A DNA stretch of 64,000 bases from Plutella xylostella (GCF_932276165.1 NC_063991.1:10001-74000), one strand, 5' to 3'. Shown: positions 20,190 through 32,003, counted from the first letter of the stretch. Made by a program: numbers and translations. Notes: generated from the letters alone by a model not told the origin.

Positions 20190-21668
20190 ATGTTCGGACA
20201 CCGCACGCCTGTACGTAAATCGAACAGCGCAGAGAAAAAAGAAACAAATTCTCAGTCCCAAGAGGCCGGACAGATGCGGGCTTCACACGTGCGACGTAGC
20301 ATTGGTGAGTGGGAGGCTGTAAACCCGAGCCAAAGCTCCTCAAACCCTTCCCCCCGAGCGGCGCTGGTTGCCGCGGCAGCTCCCTGCAAAGTTATGTCAC
20401 CACTGACACAGGGGTTAACCGGTGAAGGAGCCGAAAAACTCTCGGCTGAAACAGCAATCTCGCCCAAGCCCAAGTACAAGAATAGGACCTCAGAGGCCCG
20501 GGCATGCCTCACAAGTGCTAAATTGCAGCTGGGAAAGGCGCGAAATCTCAGGACCGATATAAAAAATGAAGTAACACAGACGATAGAGCGCCTATACCAG
20601 CTCGTAAAAGACTCGGAAATAGACAAAGGAAGAGGAAAGGAGAGCGAAGCGATGAAGGAAAAAGATAGAGAGCCAATAGACAAAGAGGTGGAAAGCAAAC
20701 CAACCCCTCCGATAAATGACCTAAGCGGAGAAATTATCAGGGCTTTAGAAACTCACACCGAAAAGCTAAGGTTGGCAAGCGAGAAAATTGACGAACTGAA
20801 AATCCAACTCGATGCAAGCGTCAAGCTCTCGTATGCAGAGGTATTGGGAGCCAGTTCGCCCAGAACCGCACCACTGGAGTCTAAGACTACTCACTTTAAC
20901 TCCAATAACGGACCTAGTCACTCTATCATCATTTCGTCTGATGAGGGTAACGATACGAGTGACCAAATCCTCACTAAAATAAGGGAGGCCATCCAACCAA
21001 GGAAAAATGGCTTCCAAATTCAAAAAGTGAGAAAGGCTAAAAACCAAAAAGTCGTTCTTAGCTGTCAGTCGAAGGAAGAAGCCCAGAAGGTCACAGAAAA
21101 AATTAAGACATCTGGCAAAGCATTACAAGTGGAGACAGCAGTAAACAAAAACCCGTTGGTAATCATTAAGAATGTTCTGAGCTACAACACTGACGACGAC
21201 ATCATTAACTCCCTCAAGTCTCAAAACAAACAAGTCACTTCGGACCTAAGCGAGGATGAGCTGAGAGCCACGGTACGATACCGACGAAGAGCAAGGAACC
21301 CACATGAGAACCACGTGGTGCTCCAGGTGTCTCCAAAGCTCTGGCAGAGATTGACGACGGCTGGAAGGGTTCATATTGACCTGCAAACAAGACCGGTCAT
21401 GGATCAGTCACCGCTAGTGCAGTGCACAAAGTGTCTGGCGTTTGGACATGGCCGAAAACTCTGTAAGGAACCAACTGACCTTTGCGGCCACTGCGGGGGC
21501 CCACACATGCGCGCTCAGTGCACTGTTTGGATCGCCGAAGAGCCCGCAACATGCAGAAACTGCCAGCTAGCCAAACTCAGCACAGACGACCACAATGCTT
21601 TCGACACCAACTGCCCAATTAGGAGAAAGTGGGACACCATAGCCCGATCAAGTGTTGCTTATTGCTAA
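20190..21668 (+). CDS. ORF1 (gag-like protein) of TRAS-like copy C
   Basis: 492 residues from ATG 20190, unbroken. It aligns with A-family ORF1 in a short N-terminal motif (RRSIGEWE), in the SEARAC...KNEVTQ region, and over the C-terminal half, including three zinc knuckles (CTKCLAFGHGRKLC, CGHCGGPHMRAQC, then CRNC...). The middle is Lys/Glu-rich and probably helical. The end ARSSVAYC-TAA keeps the GCTTATTGCTAAGG junction with ORF2. It is coding-intact although its partner ORF2 is broken. Confidence 0.88.
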   Translation: MFGHRTPVRKSNSAEKKETNSQSQEAGQMRASHVRRSIGEWEAVNPSQSSSNPSPRAALVAAAAPCKVMSPLTQGLTGEGAEKLSAETAISPKPKYKNRTSEARACLTSAKLQLGKARNLRTDIKNEVTQTIERLYQLVKDSEIDKGRGKESEAMKEKDREPIDKEVESKPTPPINDLSGEIIRALETHTEKLRLASEKIDELKIQLDASVKLSYAEVLGASSPRTAPLESKTTHFNSNNGPSHSIIISSDEGNDTSDQILTKIREAIQPRKNGFQIQKVRKAKNQKVVLSCQSKEEAQKVTEKIKTSGKALQVETAVNKNPLVIIKNVLSYNTDDDIINSLKSQNKQVTSDLSEDELRATVRYRRRARNPHENHVVLQVSPKLWQRLTTAGRVHIDLQTRPVMDQSPLVQCTKCLAFGHGRKLCKEPTDLCGHCGGPHMRAQCTVWIAEEPATCRNCQLAKLSTDDHNAFDTNCPIRRKWDTIARSSVAYC

Positions 21669-24600
21669 GGGCACCCCTGGCACTACACCGAACAGCTGTG
21701 AAAAATGGATTAGCGTCGTCCAAGCTAACCTGCAAAGGAAGAAACTCGCTACTGACGAACTAGTACTTGAAGCAGGTGCAAGGAAAATAGGGCTGGCGCT
21801 GATTCAGGAACCTTATGTAGGGACAATCGGTGAGATGAAAGGCTACCCAGGAGTTAGAATTTTTCAGCATTCCGGTATAAGTACTAAATTCAAGAAGTGC
21901 GCCATAGCAGTATTTGACAATGAAATCCGCGCTACCCTGTGTCCAACACTGACCACGGAGAATATGGTAGTGGTGAGACTGCAACTTGGAAAGACCGAAG
22001 TGTTGGCAGTGTCAGTATACTGGGAGGAAGACCAAGCAGTCGAACCATATTTGGATCAGTTGAGCGAGGTGGTGCGAAGTTCAGGAGCTAAACATATATT
22101 GGTAGGCGGTGACGTGAATGCGTGGAGCACATGGTGGGGAAGTGAGACGGAAAATATAAGAGGAAAAGAGGTGTCGGGAGTGCTGGAGGAGCTAGACCTC
22201 AACATTCTCAATAAAGGAGACAAGCCAACGTTTGACACGATAAGGGGAGGTAAAATATACCAAAGTCGAGTTGACATCACCGTTTGTTCTGTTGAAATGC
22301 TTGCTCTTGTGAAAAACTGGAGAGTCGATCCAACAGTAACCAGTGCAGACCATAATGCCATAACCTTTAAAATCAAAATTAACAAAGATTCGGACACTAC
22401 AAACACAAAAAATAACACCAGGAAATATAACACTAAAAAAGCAAATTGGAGTCAATTTCATGAAAAAATGGCACAATTTCTACAGGACCAAAACATAAAT
22501 AAAGACACAATAAATATGATCGGCACGACAGTGGAACTGGAAGATCTAATCAACAAATACATACATGTAACAACGATGTCATGCGACGAGTCCATCCCAA
22601 AAACCAAAGTGGCAAGTAAAACACGCCTTCCCTGGTGGAATGATGAGCTACAGAACCTGAAAAGTGAAGTCTCTAAAAAGAAGAGGAGAATTAGATGTGC
22701 TGCTCCACAACGCCGGAACTGGGTGGTGAAGGAATACCTGGAACAAAAAGAAAAGTACGAATTAGCAGTGAGTAAGGCACAAACTGAAGGATGGAAGGAG
22801 TTTTGTGGAAAACAAGACGGTGAAAGTTTATGGGATGGCATATACAGGGTGATTGCAAAATCAAAAAGGAGACACGAAGACATGCCCATGGTAGAGGGGG
22901 GTAGAACTTTGAGTCCGGAGGAGTCAGTGAACCTGCTGGCTAAAACCTTCTTTCCTGAAGACTGCAGAAGTGGGGAGACAGCTGAACATCTGGCTACAAG
23001 GGAAGCAGCTGTGAAGTCTACTGAGATAAAACAAGACGACTCATGGGATCCACCTTTCACAGCTGACGAACTTAGATTTGCAGTGAGAAGCTTCAGCAGC
23101 AAAAAGGCGCCCGGCAATGACGGTTTCACAGCCGATATCTGCAGTGCTGCCATCGCCGCTGACGAAGAAGCATTCCTAGCCATCACAAACAAGTGCCTTG
23201 AGATAGCGCATTTCCCGATTCCTTGGAAGGAAGCCGCAGTGGTGGTACTCAGGAAATCGGGAAAAGAAGTTTATACTGTCCCAAAAGCACATCGACCCAT
23301 TGGGCTATTGTCGATGCTGGGCAAAATCCTCGAAAAAATGCTGGTAAGAAGGATAAGATGGCATGTGTCTCCGAGGATGAACCCACGGCAGTATGGCTTT
23401 GTCCCACAAAGAAGTACGGAGGATGCATTGTATGACATCAAATTCAAATTTCAAATTCAAATCTTTATTGCATTCCATAATTAGTGTTACATAAGGTGTT
23501 AAAATAATAAACAAGCGATCATTATGGACCCGGGAGGGCACAGCAATTTTCTATTAAGAGAAGGAAGGAGGAGGACTTAGCATTTGCATAAATAAATTTA
23601 GTTAGATTAAATAATTTTATCTTATTAATATTATTATTATTTTAATTAATTTATTTTAATTAATTTATTTAATTCGAATCGGGTACATTGAGTCAAAAAT
23701 GAAGGACAAAAAGATCGTGGTACTAGTCTCACTTGACATTGAGGGGGCTTTTGATAGTGCATGGTGGCCTGCGGTAAAATGTCGGCTGGCCGAAAAGCGA
23801 TGTCCTTGCAATCTCCGTAGGTTAGTGGCGAGTTACCTGGAAGACAGGACAGTATCTATGAAATACTCAGGGGCAGAATGCAAGAGAAACACCACAAAAG
23901 GCTGCGTACAAGGCTCGATCGCAGGACCCACATTCTGGAATTTGCTGCTTGACCCACTCCTCCAGGAACTAGAGGACAGCCGTATTTACTGCCAAGCGTT
24001 TGCTGACGATGTGGTGCTCATCTTCTCCGGTGACACAGCACTAGAATTAGAGAGCCAGATCAATGTCAGTCTTGCCCGTGTGAGCGAGTGGGGGATCAGA
24101 AACAAGCTAAAATTTGCTCCGCATAAAACAAACGCGATGTTGCTAACAAATAAACTTAAGTACGATACCCCACGGCTACGCATGGGCACCACTGACATTG
24201 AGCTGGTCAACGAAATCAAGATTCTTGGCCTCATCATAGATAGGAAGCTAACCTTTCAGAGCCACGTCTCCTATGTGTGCAAGAAAGCCATTAATATCTA
24301 CAAAGGTTTAGCTAGAGCGGCCAAAGTGACGTGGGGCCTGAATCCTGAGGTGGTGAGAACCATATACGTGGCAGTGATTGAGCCCATAATCTTGTACGCG
24401 TCGAGTGCATGGGTAAAGGCAGCGGACAAAGGATATATTAAAAACCAGCTGAACACCGTTATGAGAGGATTCGCTCAAAAAATATGCAAGGCACATAAAA
24501 CTGTCTCAATGAACTCGGCTCTAATACTGACGGGACTGCTGCCACTTGACCTAAGAGTCAAGGAGGCCGCATCCCTGTATGAGGCAAAGAAAGGGAAGCC

Positions 24601-25606
24601 ACAGCCAGTTCTGAAGGGCCGAAAAGTAGAGGAAAGGGCTAGCCCTCTCCAACGACCACACCCTTCACAGGAGATTCAGTTAAACTTTGAGTGCCTAGAG
24701 AGTGAAGTGGAGGTGCAGGCACGCATGACAGACGGTGCAGCGCACATATTCACTGATGGCAGCAAAATTGAAGGCAAGGTCGGTTCAGCGCTATCTTGGT
24801 GGAACAGCCGAAACGAAATAACCTGCCGAAAATTTAAGCTGGAAGATCACTGCACTGTCTTTCAGGCGGAACTTTACGCTGTTTACCGCGCCACGGAATT
24901 GGCCAAAACAAGGAAAGAAACCACTATCCACGTGTACAGCGACTCCAGATCTACGCTGGAACTGCTCAGAGGTAGCGACTCTTCCCACCAACTGGCTGCC
25001 AAAACGAAAGACAACATCGCGTGTCTTTCCAAGCAGGGAAAGGAGGTGGTGCTCTTCTGGGTAAAGGCTCACATCGGTATAGAAGGGAACGAAAGGGCGG
25101 ATGTCTTGGCAAAGGAAGCAGCCCTAAAAAAGAAGACAAAGGCGGACTATGAGGATTGCCCGATTTCCTTCATCAAACGAACGATCAGGGAGAGTACGGT
25201 TGATGAATGGAACCGCAGGTATACCACGGAAGATAAGGCCAACGTCACAAAAGTCTTCTTCCCTGATGCCGTTAACGCCTATAGAATACGCACAAAAATA
25301 AATGTGACGCCACTGCACACCCAGATATTCACAGGACATGGGGGCTTCTCGGAGTACCTCCATAGATTTAAGAAAAAAGACTCTGCAGCGTGCGTCTGCG
25401 ATCCAGCAGTACCGGAGACCGTGCCACATATCCTCTTCGACTGTCCTAGATTTGGTAAAGCGCGTTTCGACATAAGTCAGATTCTAGAAACAGACGTAAA
25501 TCTAAATACAGCATCTGAGCTGATAGCATATAAAATTTATAGAGTAAGGTTTATAGAATATTGTGAAAAAATATGTAAAATAGTTATAAGTAAAAACAAA
25601 ACTTAA
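21652..25606 (+). pseudogene. ORF2 of TRAS-like copy C, interrupted by an insertion
   Basis: The frame from about 21652 encodes the endonuclease (VQANLQRKK, IQEPYVG, GGDVNAWSTWWGS, SADHNA) and the N-terminal half of the reverse transcriptase up to QYGF...STEDALYD near 23437. It then runs into a 0.25-kb foreign segment and stops at 23482-23484. Coding resumes at about 23685 (LDIEGAFDSAWW, CVQGSIAGPTFWN, catalytic FADD near 24000), then RNase H (FTDGSKIEG, SDSRS, KAHIGIEGNERAD) and the terminal finger, ending at 25606. Apart from the insertion no stop or frameshift was noticed. The first ATG in frame is about 60 codons in, well past the conserved endonuclease start. Confidence 0.85.
23439..23684 (-). 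mobile_element. Short 3' end fragment of another LINE inserted in ORF2 of C
   Basis: On the - strand this reads as an AT-rich tail ending in an AATAAAGATTTGAATTTG-like repeat, a common form of lepidopteran LINE 3' end (5'-truncated insertion). On the + strand it begins with imperfect AAATTTC/AAATTC repeats after GACATC and ends near TTCGAATC. The flanks share only ATC, so a target-site duplication is not convincing. Confidence 0.5.
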
Positions 25607-26040
25607 AATACTGAAAAAACATAGTATTTATATAATGATTATATTTGTAATGTGTTAGAGTAAGTTATTTTAAGTTCACATTTGTAGTAGGTAAGAAACA
25701 CTAACACTATCAATATAATAATAATATTGAATATGTGTTAGATAGAGATATAAAAGATGAAAGAAAAAAAAAATATATATATATATAAAAAAAAGATTAC
25801 AAAAAAAGAAACTATGCAAAAAAAAAAAAAATGTTTTATAGTGTACATATCGCCAGATCTGTCTGACCGCATATGCGGCAACCCGTAATACATAAGAAAT
25901 AGAAATTAAGTTATATAATTAAGTTTAATATTGTTAAGAAAAGTCTTGGGTTATGCCCGGGGAGAATCAGAAAGGGAGGGGTTTTAGTCGGTGAGAGTCC
26001 GACACTACCTGACAGTACGGGCTGTCGTCAGGGCCTGACA
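25607..26040 (+). other. 3' UTR of copy C, truncated, plus junction filler
   Basis: AT-rich 3' UTR with the start of the terminal fold (GGGAGGGG at 25974-25981, both inner hairpin beginnings), broken off at 26026. A 14-base filler follows (26027-26040) before SART-like ORF2 sequence in the opposite orientation begins at 26041. This is a rearrangement breakpoint. Confidence 0.65.
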
Positions 26041-26970
26041 TCAGACGATACGTGAGGTTGCCCGGTCGTTGCATCCATGCGTCGAAGCACGGAAGTACGG
26101 CTGCGACAGCTCGCTGCCGGCAACTTCTCGGCTCCTCCAACCGCTCCCGCCAGTGCTCCAGAGCGACCTGGTGCTCGTATCGCCGGACGGCTGATGCCGG
26201 CTCCGCATCGGCAACTTCCACATTGTGTAGTCGCTGGTACACTCGAGCGTCCATTTCCGCCAAGATGTCGAGTGGCGGAAAGCGACCCAACAAAGTCGCC
26301 GCATCGTACGATATCGTGCGATATCCGCGAACAACGCGGATGGCCATCTTACGTTGGACGCTGTTGAGCAGTGCTCGGTTGCGTCGGACACCCGTCAGTC
26401 TCTTCGACCAGACAGGTGCTCCGTAGAGTGCCATGGATCGCACGACTCCCGTATAGAGGCGGCGGACTCCTTCGCGAGGACCCCCTAGATTCGGAAGCAG
26501 CCCGTGCAAAGCACCAGCTACTTTTTGTATCCGGGGTGCTAACCTTTTGAAGTGTTCCTCGAATGACCAGCGACTATCCAGGACTAGTCCGAGGTAGCGC
26601 ATATGCCGTCCTATGGCGATACGAGCATCACCAACTTGCACCGCTAGGTCAGGTGGTTCCCTACTCCTAGGCAGTTTGTGGAACCACAACGCCTCGGTCT
26701 TGTGGGGCGCTGTTTTGAGACCCAGCTGGTGGATCTTGCCAATCACTCTGGCCACAGCATCTTCCGCCCTTGGTATAGCCTCCTCGAAGGAGGCCCCGGT
26801 AGCAACTACCAGTGTGTCGTCGGCGTAACACACTGTGCTAACACCATCTGGGAGCTCAACTCGCAGGACCGCATCGTATGCCAAGTTCCACAGAAGAGGG
26901 CCCAACACCGACCCCTGTGGAACTCCGCAACTGACATTCCTCCGCGAAAGCATACCCAACCTAAGACATT
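26041..26970 (-). pseudogene. SART-like ORF2 fragment (RT palm to thumb and beyond)
   Basis: Translated on the - strand it runs from just before CGVPQGSVLGPLLWN through CYADDTLV and the KTAPHKTEALWF region to PGNLTYRL, almost identical to the corresponding part of S2 ORF2. It has lost the endonuclease and the RT fingers upstream, and the C-terminal zinc finger downstream, where it breaks at 26041 against the filler beside TRAS-like copy C. Upstream it abuts the end of S3 ORF1 within about ten bases. It cannot make an active enzyme. Confidence 0.85.
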
Positions 26971-29355
26971 GTTTCTTCCACCGCCGCTGCAGCTTCAGTA
27001 TTAGCCGAGGCACTGGTAGGCAGCGGTTGTGTGGCCGCCAAGGTCTTCTTCCGCTGTTTCTTCGAGGGAGGAATGCAGGCTTTGCCACCCACCCTGTGGT
27101 TGGCCGGTTTACCAGCGGCACTGCATATGGAGCAGTGAGGGTCGGCATTGCAGGTGCTGGCCTTGTGGCCAGGCTGCCCACAGCGGTAGCAAGTGTTACT
27201 GCGGTCCACCTCCGACTGGCAACAGACGCCAACGTGTCCTGCCTCAAGGCAACGGTAGCACCGCATTGTCTTCGGTGGCTGACGTCCAACCAATCCTGAG
27301 GTGTTTAGCCTTGTTGATTTTTTGAGCAGCAGCGACGGGACAGCTAGCCCACACACTGCCCGTGGTAGAAGGTCCCATACGTAACTCTCCCACTTTTATT
27401 TGCTCTTTAGGGCATCCTCCGACAAGGGCAATTGCCTCAACCACCTCTTCCGACGTTGAAGAGTCATCCAGACCGTATATGCGTAGACTCGCACACTTTG
27501 TGGGCCTAGACACTTTTACAGTCTCGGATCCTATAACTTTTTCGATCTCTGCTGCCAGAGCGTCGGCAGCGGGCTTGCTTGAAATTCCCGGAATTTCAAG
27601 GATGCGGGCACCCGTGGCTGCATTCCTAATCCGCATCCCTGAAACTCCAAGGCTAGAGAGATCGATCTTGGACTTCGCCTCAGTTAGGACTTTGGCGTAA
27701 GTCATTCCCCTGCCCGCCGCTTACGGCTGTAAGGTTACAACCACGGCCTGAGACCGTGGAGGTCTTAGTTTAATTTTCGGGGGTTCCCTAGCAGGCGCTT
27801 TAGTGGACGCTGCCACTGTCGCCCGTTTCTTGGTTCCACGCTTAACAACAGTAGTCCAAGTCTCCCCGCTCCTATTTGGCCGAACAGGTTGTGAGGGTGA
27901 GTCTTGGTCCACTGGTGCTGGCACATTGGGTTCCACATTTGGTGCGGGCCCACTAGGTTTCTTGCCTCTTTTTCTTTTGGACTTCTTTTTCTTGTGGCTA
28001 GGTCCGGGTTGTTGAGCCACTATACCGCCTTTTGGTGTCTGGATCTGCTTCTTTGCAGCCTCCGCCTTCTTTTTATCTGTAGCTAAAGGAGGGCGCATCG
28101 GAGGAGCGGGTGGCAGACGCGACTCTAATGAGGAGAGCTTGGCATCCACCATGTTCCCCACCTCTAGCATTATAGCACGCGCAAACTCGGCGAATTCTGG
28201 TCTCACCCGCTCCGCCGGCGGCCCAGCCCGGCTGGGTTGGCTTGGTTGTACCGTCCGTGGCGGTGAAACCTGACGTGCCTCATCAATTTGCCTAGGGCCT
28301 ACCGAGGGAGCAGGGGAGGGGGATCGGCGTCCATTCGCTGCTTCGAAGCCGGAGCGAAGAGTCTGGAACTCCCTTCGCAGGTCCGCTTGTTCCGCTCTGA
28401 GTGCCTCGTTCTCCCTTCTCAGGCGCTCGACCTCGGACTGCAGGCGATTATTATCAGCCTGCAGTTTAGCCACCTCTTCGTTTGTAGTCCGAACACTAAG
28501 AGTTTTCACAGCCGTGGAAATTGCCTCGACGGAATCTTTTATCGCCCGCACAAAGGTGCCCTTTAGGTTTCGGGACTTTTTCCCCACGTCCATGATAACA
28601 TCCAAGTTATTGGCTATAACTGTCTGCAGGTCAGCAGACAGCCTATTATCTCCATCCCCAAGTGTTTGAGAGATGGCCTGATCCAACCGGGAAAACGACT
28701 CTCTGGCTTTCAGAGAATGGTTTGCAACCTCTTCTTCCAAGCGGAGCCGTAATTCTTTCTCCTTGGCTGCCGCAAGTTCAGCTTTGGCCTTTGCTAAGCC
28801 AACATATTGGCCAGTCGTAGGCGGCCTGCCTCGGCCCCTTTTGGGTGTGCCAATCTTGTTAGGCGCACCGCTCGGGCTTCCTCCTGAGCCGCTTCCAGAG
28901 TCGAAGACCGCAGATCGTTTACGTTTTTGGGACCTACTCTGCCAATATTTGCCAGAGGGACCCACTCTCTCCTCGTCTGCAGTGCTCTCCGCGCTGTCTG
29001 TAGATTCTGCAGACTCTAGCATGACCACACTAGCCTCGCTTACATGGGCGGGAGACTCCAGCGATCGACCCCTGCCGCTTCGGATCGATCCCTCAGAGAC
29101 CCCGGCCCTATTTCCTCCCTTTTTGGCGCGAGCGCCCTGGCCAGAGCCCTGAACCGATTCCGGGGTGGTGGAACCCGGTCTCAGTCCAGTTTGCTCCGCG
29201 GGCATTCCGCCCGCTTTAGTGCCCAAAGTGTGTGCCTTAGCACAATGTTCATAACTACTACTCCTACTACTCTCCTCTCCCTCAAAACTTAACCTACTTA
29301 AACTACGCCTCCTACTATCTACAACTTCGTCTTCATCTTTGTTGGATTGTTGCAT
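26961..29355 (-). pseudogene. SART-like ORF1, second S3 copy (one nonsense codon, one frameshift)
   Basis: The ATG at 29355 starts a 544-codon frame with acidic/Ser-rich N-terminus, an AT-hook-like KRGRGRPP, a long coiled coil (residues about 290-345) and a Lys-rich nuclear-localisation-like KKKKSKRKRGKK. It stops at TAA 27721-27723 where the duplicate copy has GAA. The same frame continues (MTYAKVL... from 27705) to about 27285, where a one-base shift moves into the frame carrying three zinc knuckles (CYRCLEAGHVGVC, CYRCGQPGHKASTC, CSIC...H...C) that ends at 26961. The family role is binding of element RNA and telomere targeting. It belongs to a different subfamily from S2 ORF1. Confidence 0.85.
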
Positions 29356-29698
29356 GTTTAGATCCCACGAGTATGAACATTTTGAAATATCCCTAATACA
29401 CCTGGAGTGCGGGACTTCTCCAGGGTTGGTCGTTAACGACGGAGATACTCCCCCGCCTCCTACCCTTGCGAGTAGGAGCCTGACGCCACGCTAGACCCGT
29501 AGGTACCACAACGCCAGTAACTTGAGGATTTTTATTGAGGTTTTCTCCTCTTGAGCCGGCCGATTAAGGCAAGCTCCCTGGTCCCAGGCCGCGAGACATG
29601 ACCACGTCACCTTGGGATAACAGGTTTGCCGGCGGTGGCTTGTAGAAAAGCCTGTCTATCAGCCTGTGAATTCACAGACCTAAGACCCGCCGCCCGTC
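29356..29698 (-). repeat. Duplicated leader segment of S3
   Basis: Nearly identical to 31270-31611. It sits between the truncated first ORF1 copy and the second ORF1. The junction at 29698/29699 joins leader sequence (CGGGCGG on the - strand) to codon ~551 of ORF1, which marks a tandem-duplication breakpoint. Confidence 0.75.
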
Positions 29699-31269
29699 AG
29701 TCAAGACTTTGGCGTAAGTCATTCCTCTGCCCGCCGCTTCCGGCTGTAAAGTTATCACCACTGCCTGGGATCGTGGAGGCCTTATTTTTGTCTTGGGGGG
29801 TTCCCTAGTAGGCGCTTTAGTGGACACTGGCGCTTGTTTCTTGGCACCACGTTTGACAACCGTGGTCCAGGTCTCCCCGTTCCTATTTGGACGAACAGGT
29901 TGTGAGGGTGACACTTGGTCCACTGGTGCTGCCACATTTGGTGCGGGCCCACTAGGTTTTTTGCTTCTTTTTCTTTTTTTGCTCTTCTTTTTCCCCTGGC
30001 TAGGTCCTGGTTGTTGTTCAGCCACTATTTCTCCTGAGGGTGTCTGGATCTGCTTCTTTGCAGTCTCCGCATACTTTTTGTCCGCAGCTAACGGTGGGCG
30101 GATCGGAGGAGCGGGTGGCAGACGCGACTCTAGTGAGGAGAGCTTGGCATCCACCATGTTCCCCACTTCCAGCATTATAGCACGCGCAAACTCGGCGAAC
30201 TCCGGTCTCACCTGCTCCGCCGGCGGTCCAGCCCGGCTGGATTTGCTTGGTTGTACCGTCCGTGGCGGTGAAACCCGCCGTGCCTCCTCTATTTGCCTAG
30301 GGCCTACCAAAGGAGCAGGGGAGGGGGATCGGCGCCCATTCACTGCTTCGAAGCCGGAGCGAAGAGTCTGGAACTCGCTTCGCAGGTCCACTTGTTCCGC
30401 TCTGAGTGCCTCGTTCTCCCTTCTCAGGCGCTCAACCTCGGACTGCAGGCGATTATTATCAGCCTGCAGTTTGGCCACCTCTTCGTTTGTAGTCCGAACA
30501 CTAAGAGTTCTCACGGCCGTGGAAATTGCCTCGACGGAATCTTTTATCGCCCGCACAAAGGTGCCCTTTAGGTTTCGGGACTTTTTCCCCACGTCCATGA
30601 TAACATCCAAGTTATTGGCTATAACTGTCTGCAAGTCAGCAGACAGCCTGTTATCGCCATCCCCAAGTGTTTGGCTGCCGCGAGTTCAGCTTTGGCCTTT
30701 GCTAAGCCAACATATTGGCCAGTGGTAGGCGGCCTGCCTCGGCCCCTTTTGGGTGTGCCAATCTTGTTAGGCACACCGCTCGGGCTTCCTCCTGAGCCGC
30801 TTCCAGAGTCGAAGACCGCAGATCGCTTGCGTTTTTGGGACCTACTCTGCCAATATTTGCCAGAGGGACCCACTCTCTCCTCGTCTGCAGTGCTCTCCGC
30901 GCTGTCTGTAGATTCTGCAGACTCTAGCATGACCACACTAGCCTCGCTTACATGGGCATGAGACTCCAGCGATCGACCCCTGCCGCTTCGGATCAATCCC
31001 TCAGAGACCCCATCCCTATTTCCTCCCTTTTTGGCGCGAGCGCCCTGGCCAGAGCCCTGAACCGATTCCGGGGTGGTGGAACCCGGTCTCAGTCCAGTTT
31101 GCTCCGCGGGCTTTCCGCCCGCTTTAGTGCCCAAAGTGTGTGCCTTTGCACAATGTTCATTACTGCTACAGCTACTCTCCTCTCCCTCCTCAACCTCAAA
31201 ACTTAACCTACTTAAACTACGCCTCCTACTATCTACAACTTCGTCTTCATCTTTGTTGGATTGTTGCAT
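29699..31269 (-). pseudogene. SART-like ORF1, first S3 copy (internal deletion, truncated 3' end)
   Basis: Same N-terminus as the second copy (ATG at 31269). A deletion of roughly 80 bases at about 30670, relative to the second copy, removes the end of the KEKELRLRLEEE helix and shifts the frame, giving a stop at 30619. The original frame resumes (MQTVIANN at 30634) and runs to MTYAKVLTD, where it is cut at 29699 by the duplicated leader. The zinc knuckles are absent. At the site of the nonsense codon of the other copy it has a sense codon (Glu). Confidence 0.85.
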
Positions 31270-32003
31270 GTTTAGATCCCACGAGTATGAACAATTTAAA
31301 ATATCCCTTGTACACCTGGAGTGCGGGACTTCTCCAGGGTTGGTCGTTAACGACGGAGATACTCCCCCGCCTCCTACCCTTGCGAGTAGGAGCCTGACGC
31401 CACGCTAGACCCGTAGGTACCACAACGCCAGTAACTTGAGGATTTTTATTGAGGTTTTCTCCTCTTGAGCCGGCCGATTAAGGCAAGCTCCCTGGTCCCA
31501 GGCCGCGAGACATGACCACGTCACCTTGGGATAACAGGTTTGCCGGCGGTGGCTTGTAGAAAAGCCTGTCTAGCAGCCTGTGAATTCACAGACCTAAGAC
31601 CCGCCGCCCGTGGTTTTTGAAGAGGTTGTCTCCTCGTGGCCCCTATCACGAACTGTGAGAGCGGCCCCCGTTCCTCGGAAATATCCAAGGGATACGGGTT
31701 GCCCGGAAACTAATCAAATAGCACCGCGCACGGGCGTTTCCGCCTCCACCTTGGATTTTTTACAGAGGTTTTCTCCTCGCAGCCCCTCCCACAAAAAGAG
31801 AGCGGCCCCCGACCCTATGATGTCCCACCACAGTACATCCAGGGTTACGGGTGGCGTAAGCAAAAGCATGCCCGTGGCTGGGCACGCTAGCCGCCCATGG
31901 GTTCCTCTTGGTTTCACCGTATCAGTCGAGTTAAAGCGGCAGACTCGACAGTTACAGCTACTCAGCCCCCCTGGCACGACAAGCCGAGAACCCTTCGGGG
32001 GGG
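31270..32003 (-). promoter_or_regulatory. 5' UTR of S3 with three tandem monomer-like repeats
   Basis: Three diverged units, beginning on the + strand near 31441, 31612 and 31750, share TTTTT...GAGGTTTTCTCCTC, and the last two also share GAGAGCGGCCCCCG. They are about 140-175 bp apart. The 5' end (32003) joins TAACCTAACC. Monomer repeats in a LINE leader recall rodent L1 promoters; a promoter role is inferred. No ORF is seen. Confidence 0.6.

Larger units (their letters stand above)
18456..26026 (+). mobile_element. TRAS-like element, diverged copy C (3' end lost, ORF2 interrupted)
   Basis: Same organisation as A1/A2 but a different subfamily: the first 450 bases of the leader align well, the rest and both ORFs are clearly diverged. 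ORF2 is interrupted by a 0.25-kb insertion. The 3' UTR ends inside the terminal fold (after GACAGTACGGGCTGTC at 26026), so the closing C-rich arm, the poly(A) and any CCTAA tract are missing; foreign SART-like DNA follows after a short filler (26027-26040). Confidence 0.88.
26041..32003 (-). mobile_element. Rearranged SART-like element S3 (- strand), internally duplicated and deleted
   Basis: Reading on the - strand from 32003: a 5' end joined to TAACCTAACC on the + strand, a leader with three related monomers (32003-31270), ORF1 N-terminal part (31269-29699), a second leader segment (29698-29356), a second ORF1 (29355-26961), then directly an internal piece of ORF2 reverse transcriptase (26970-26041). 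Most of ORF2 (endonuclease, first half of RT, C-terminal finger) and the whole 3' UTR are missing. The arrangement is best explained by a 1.9-kb tandem duplication plus deletions. Confidence 0.75.
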
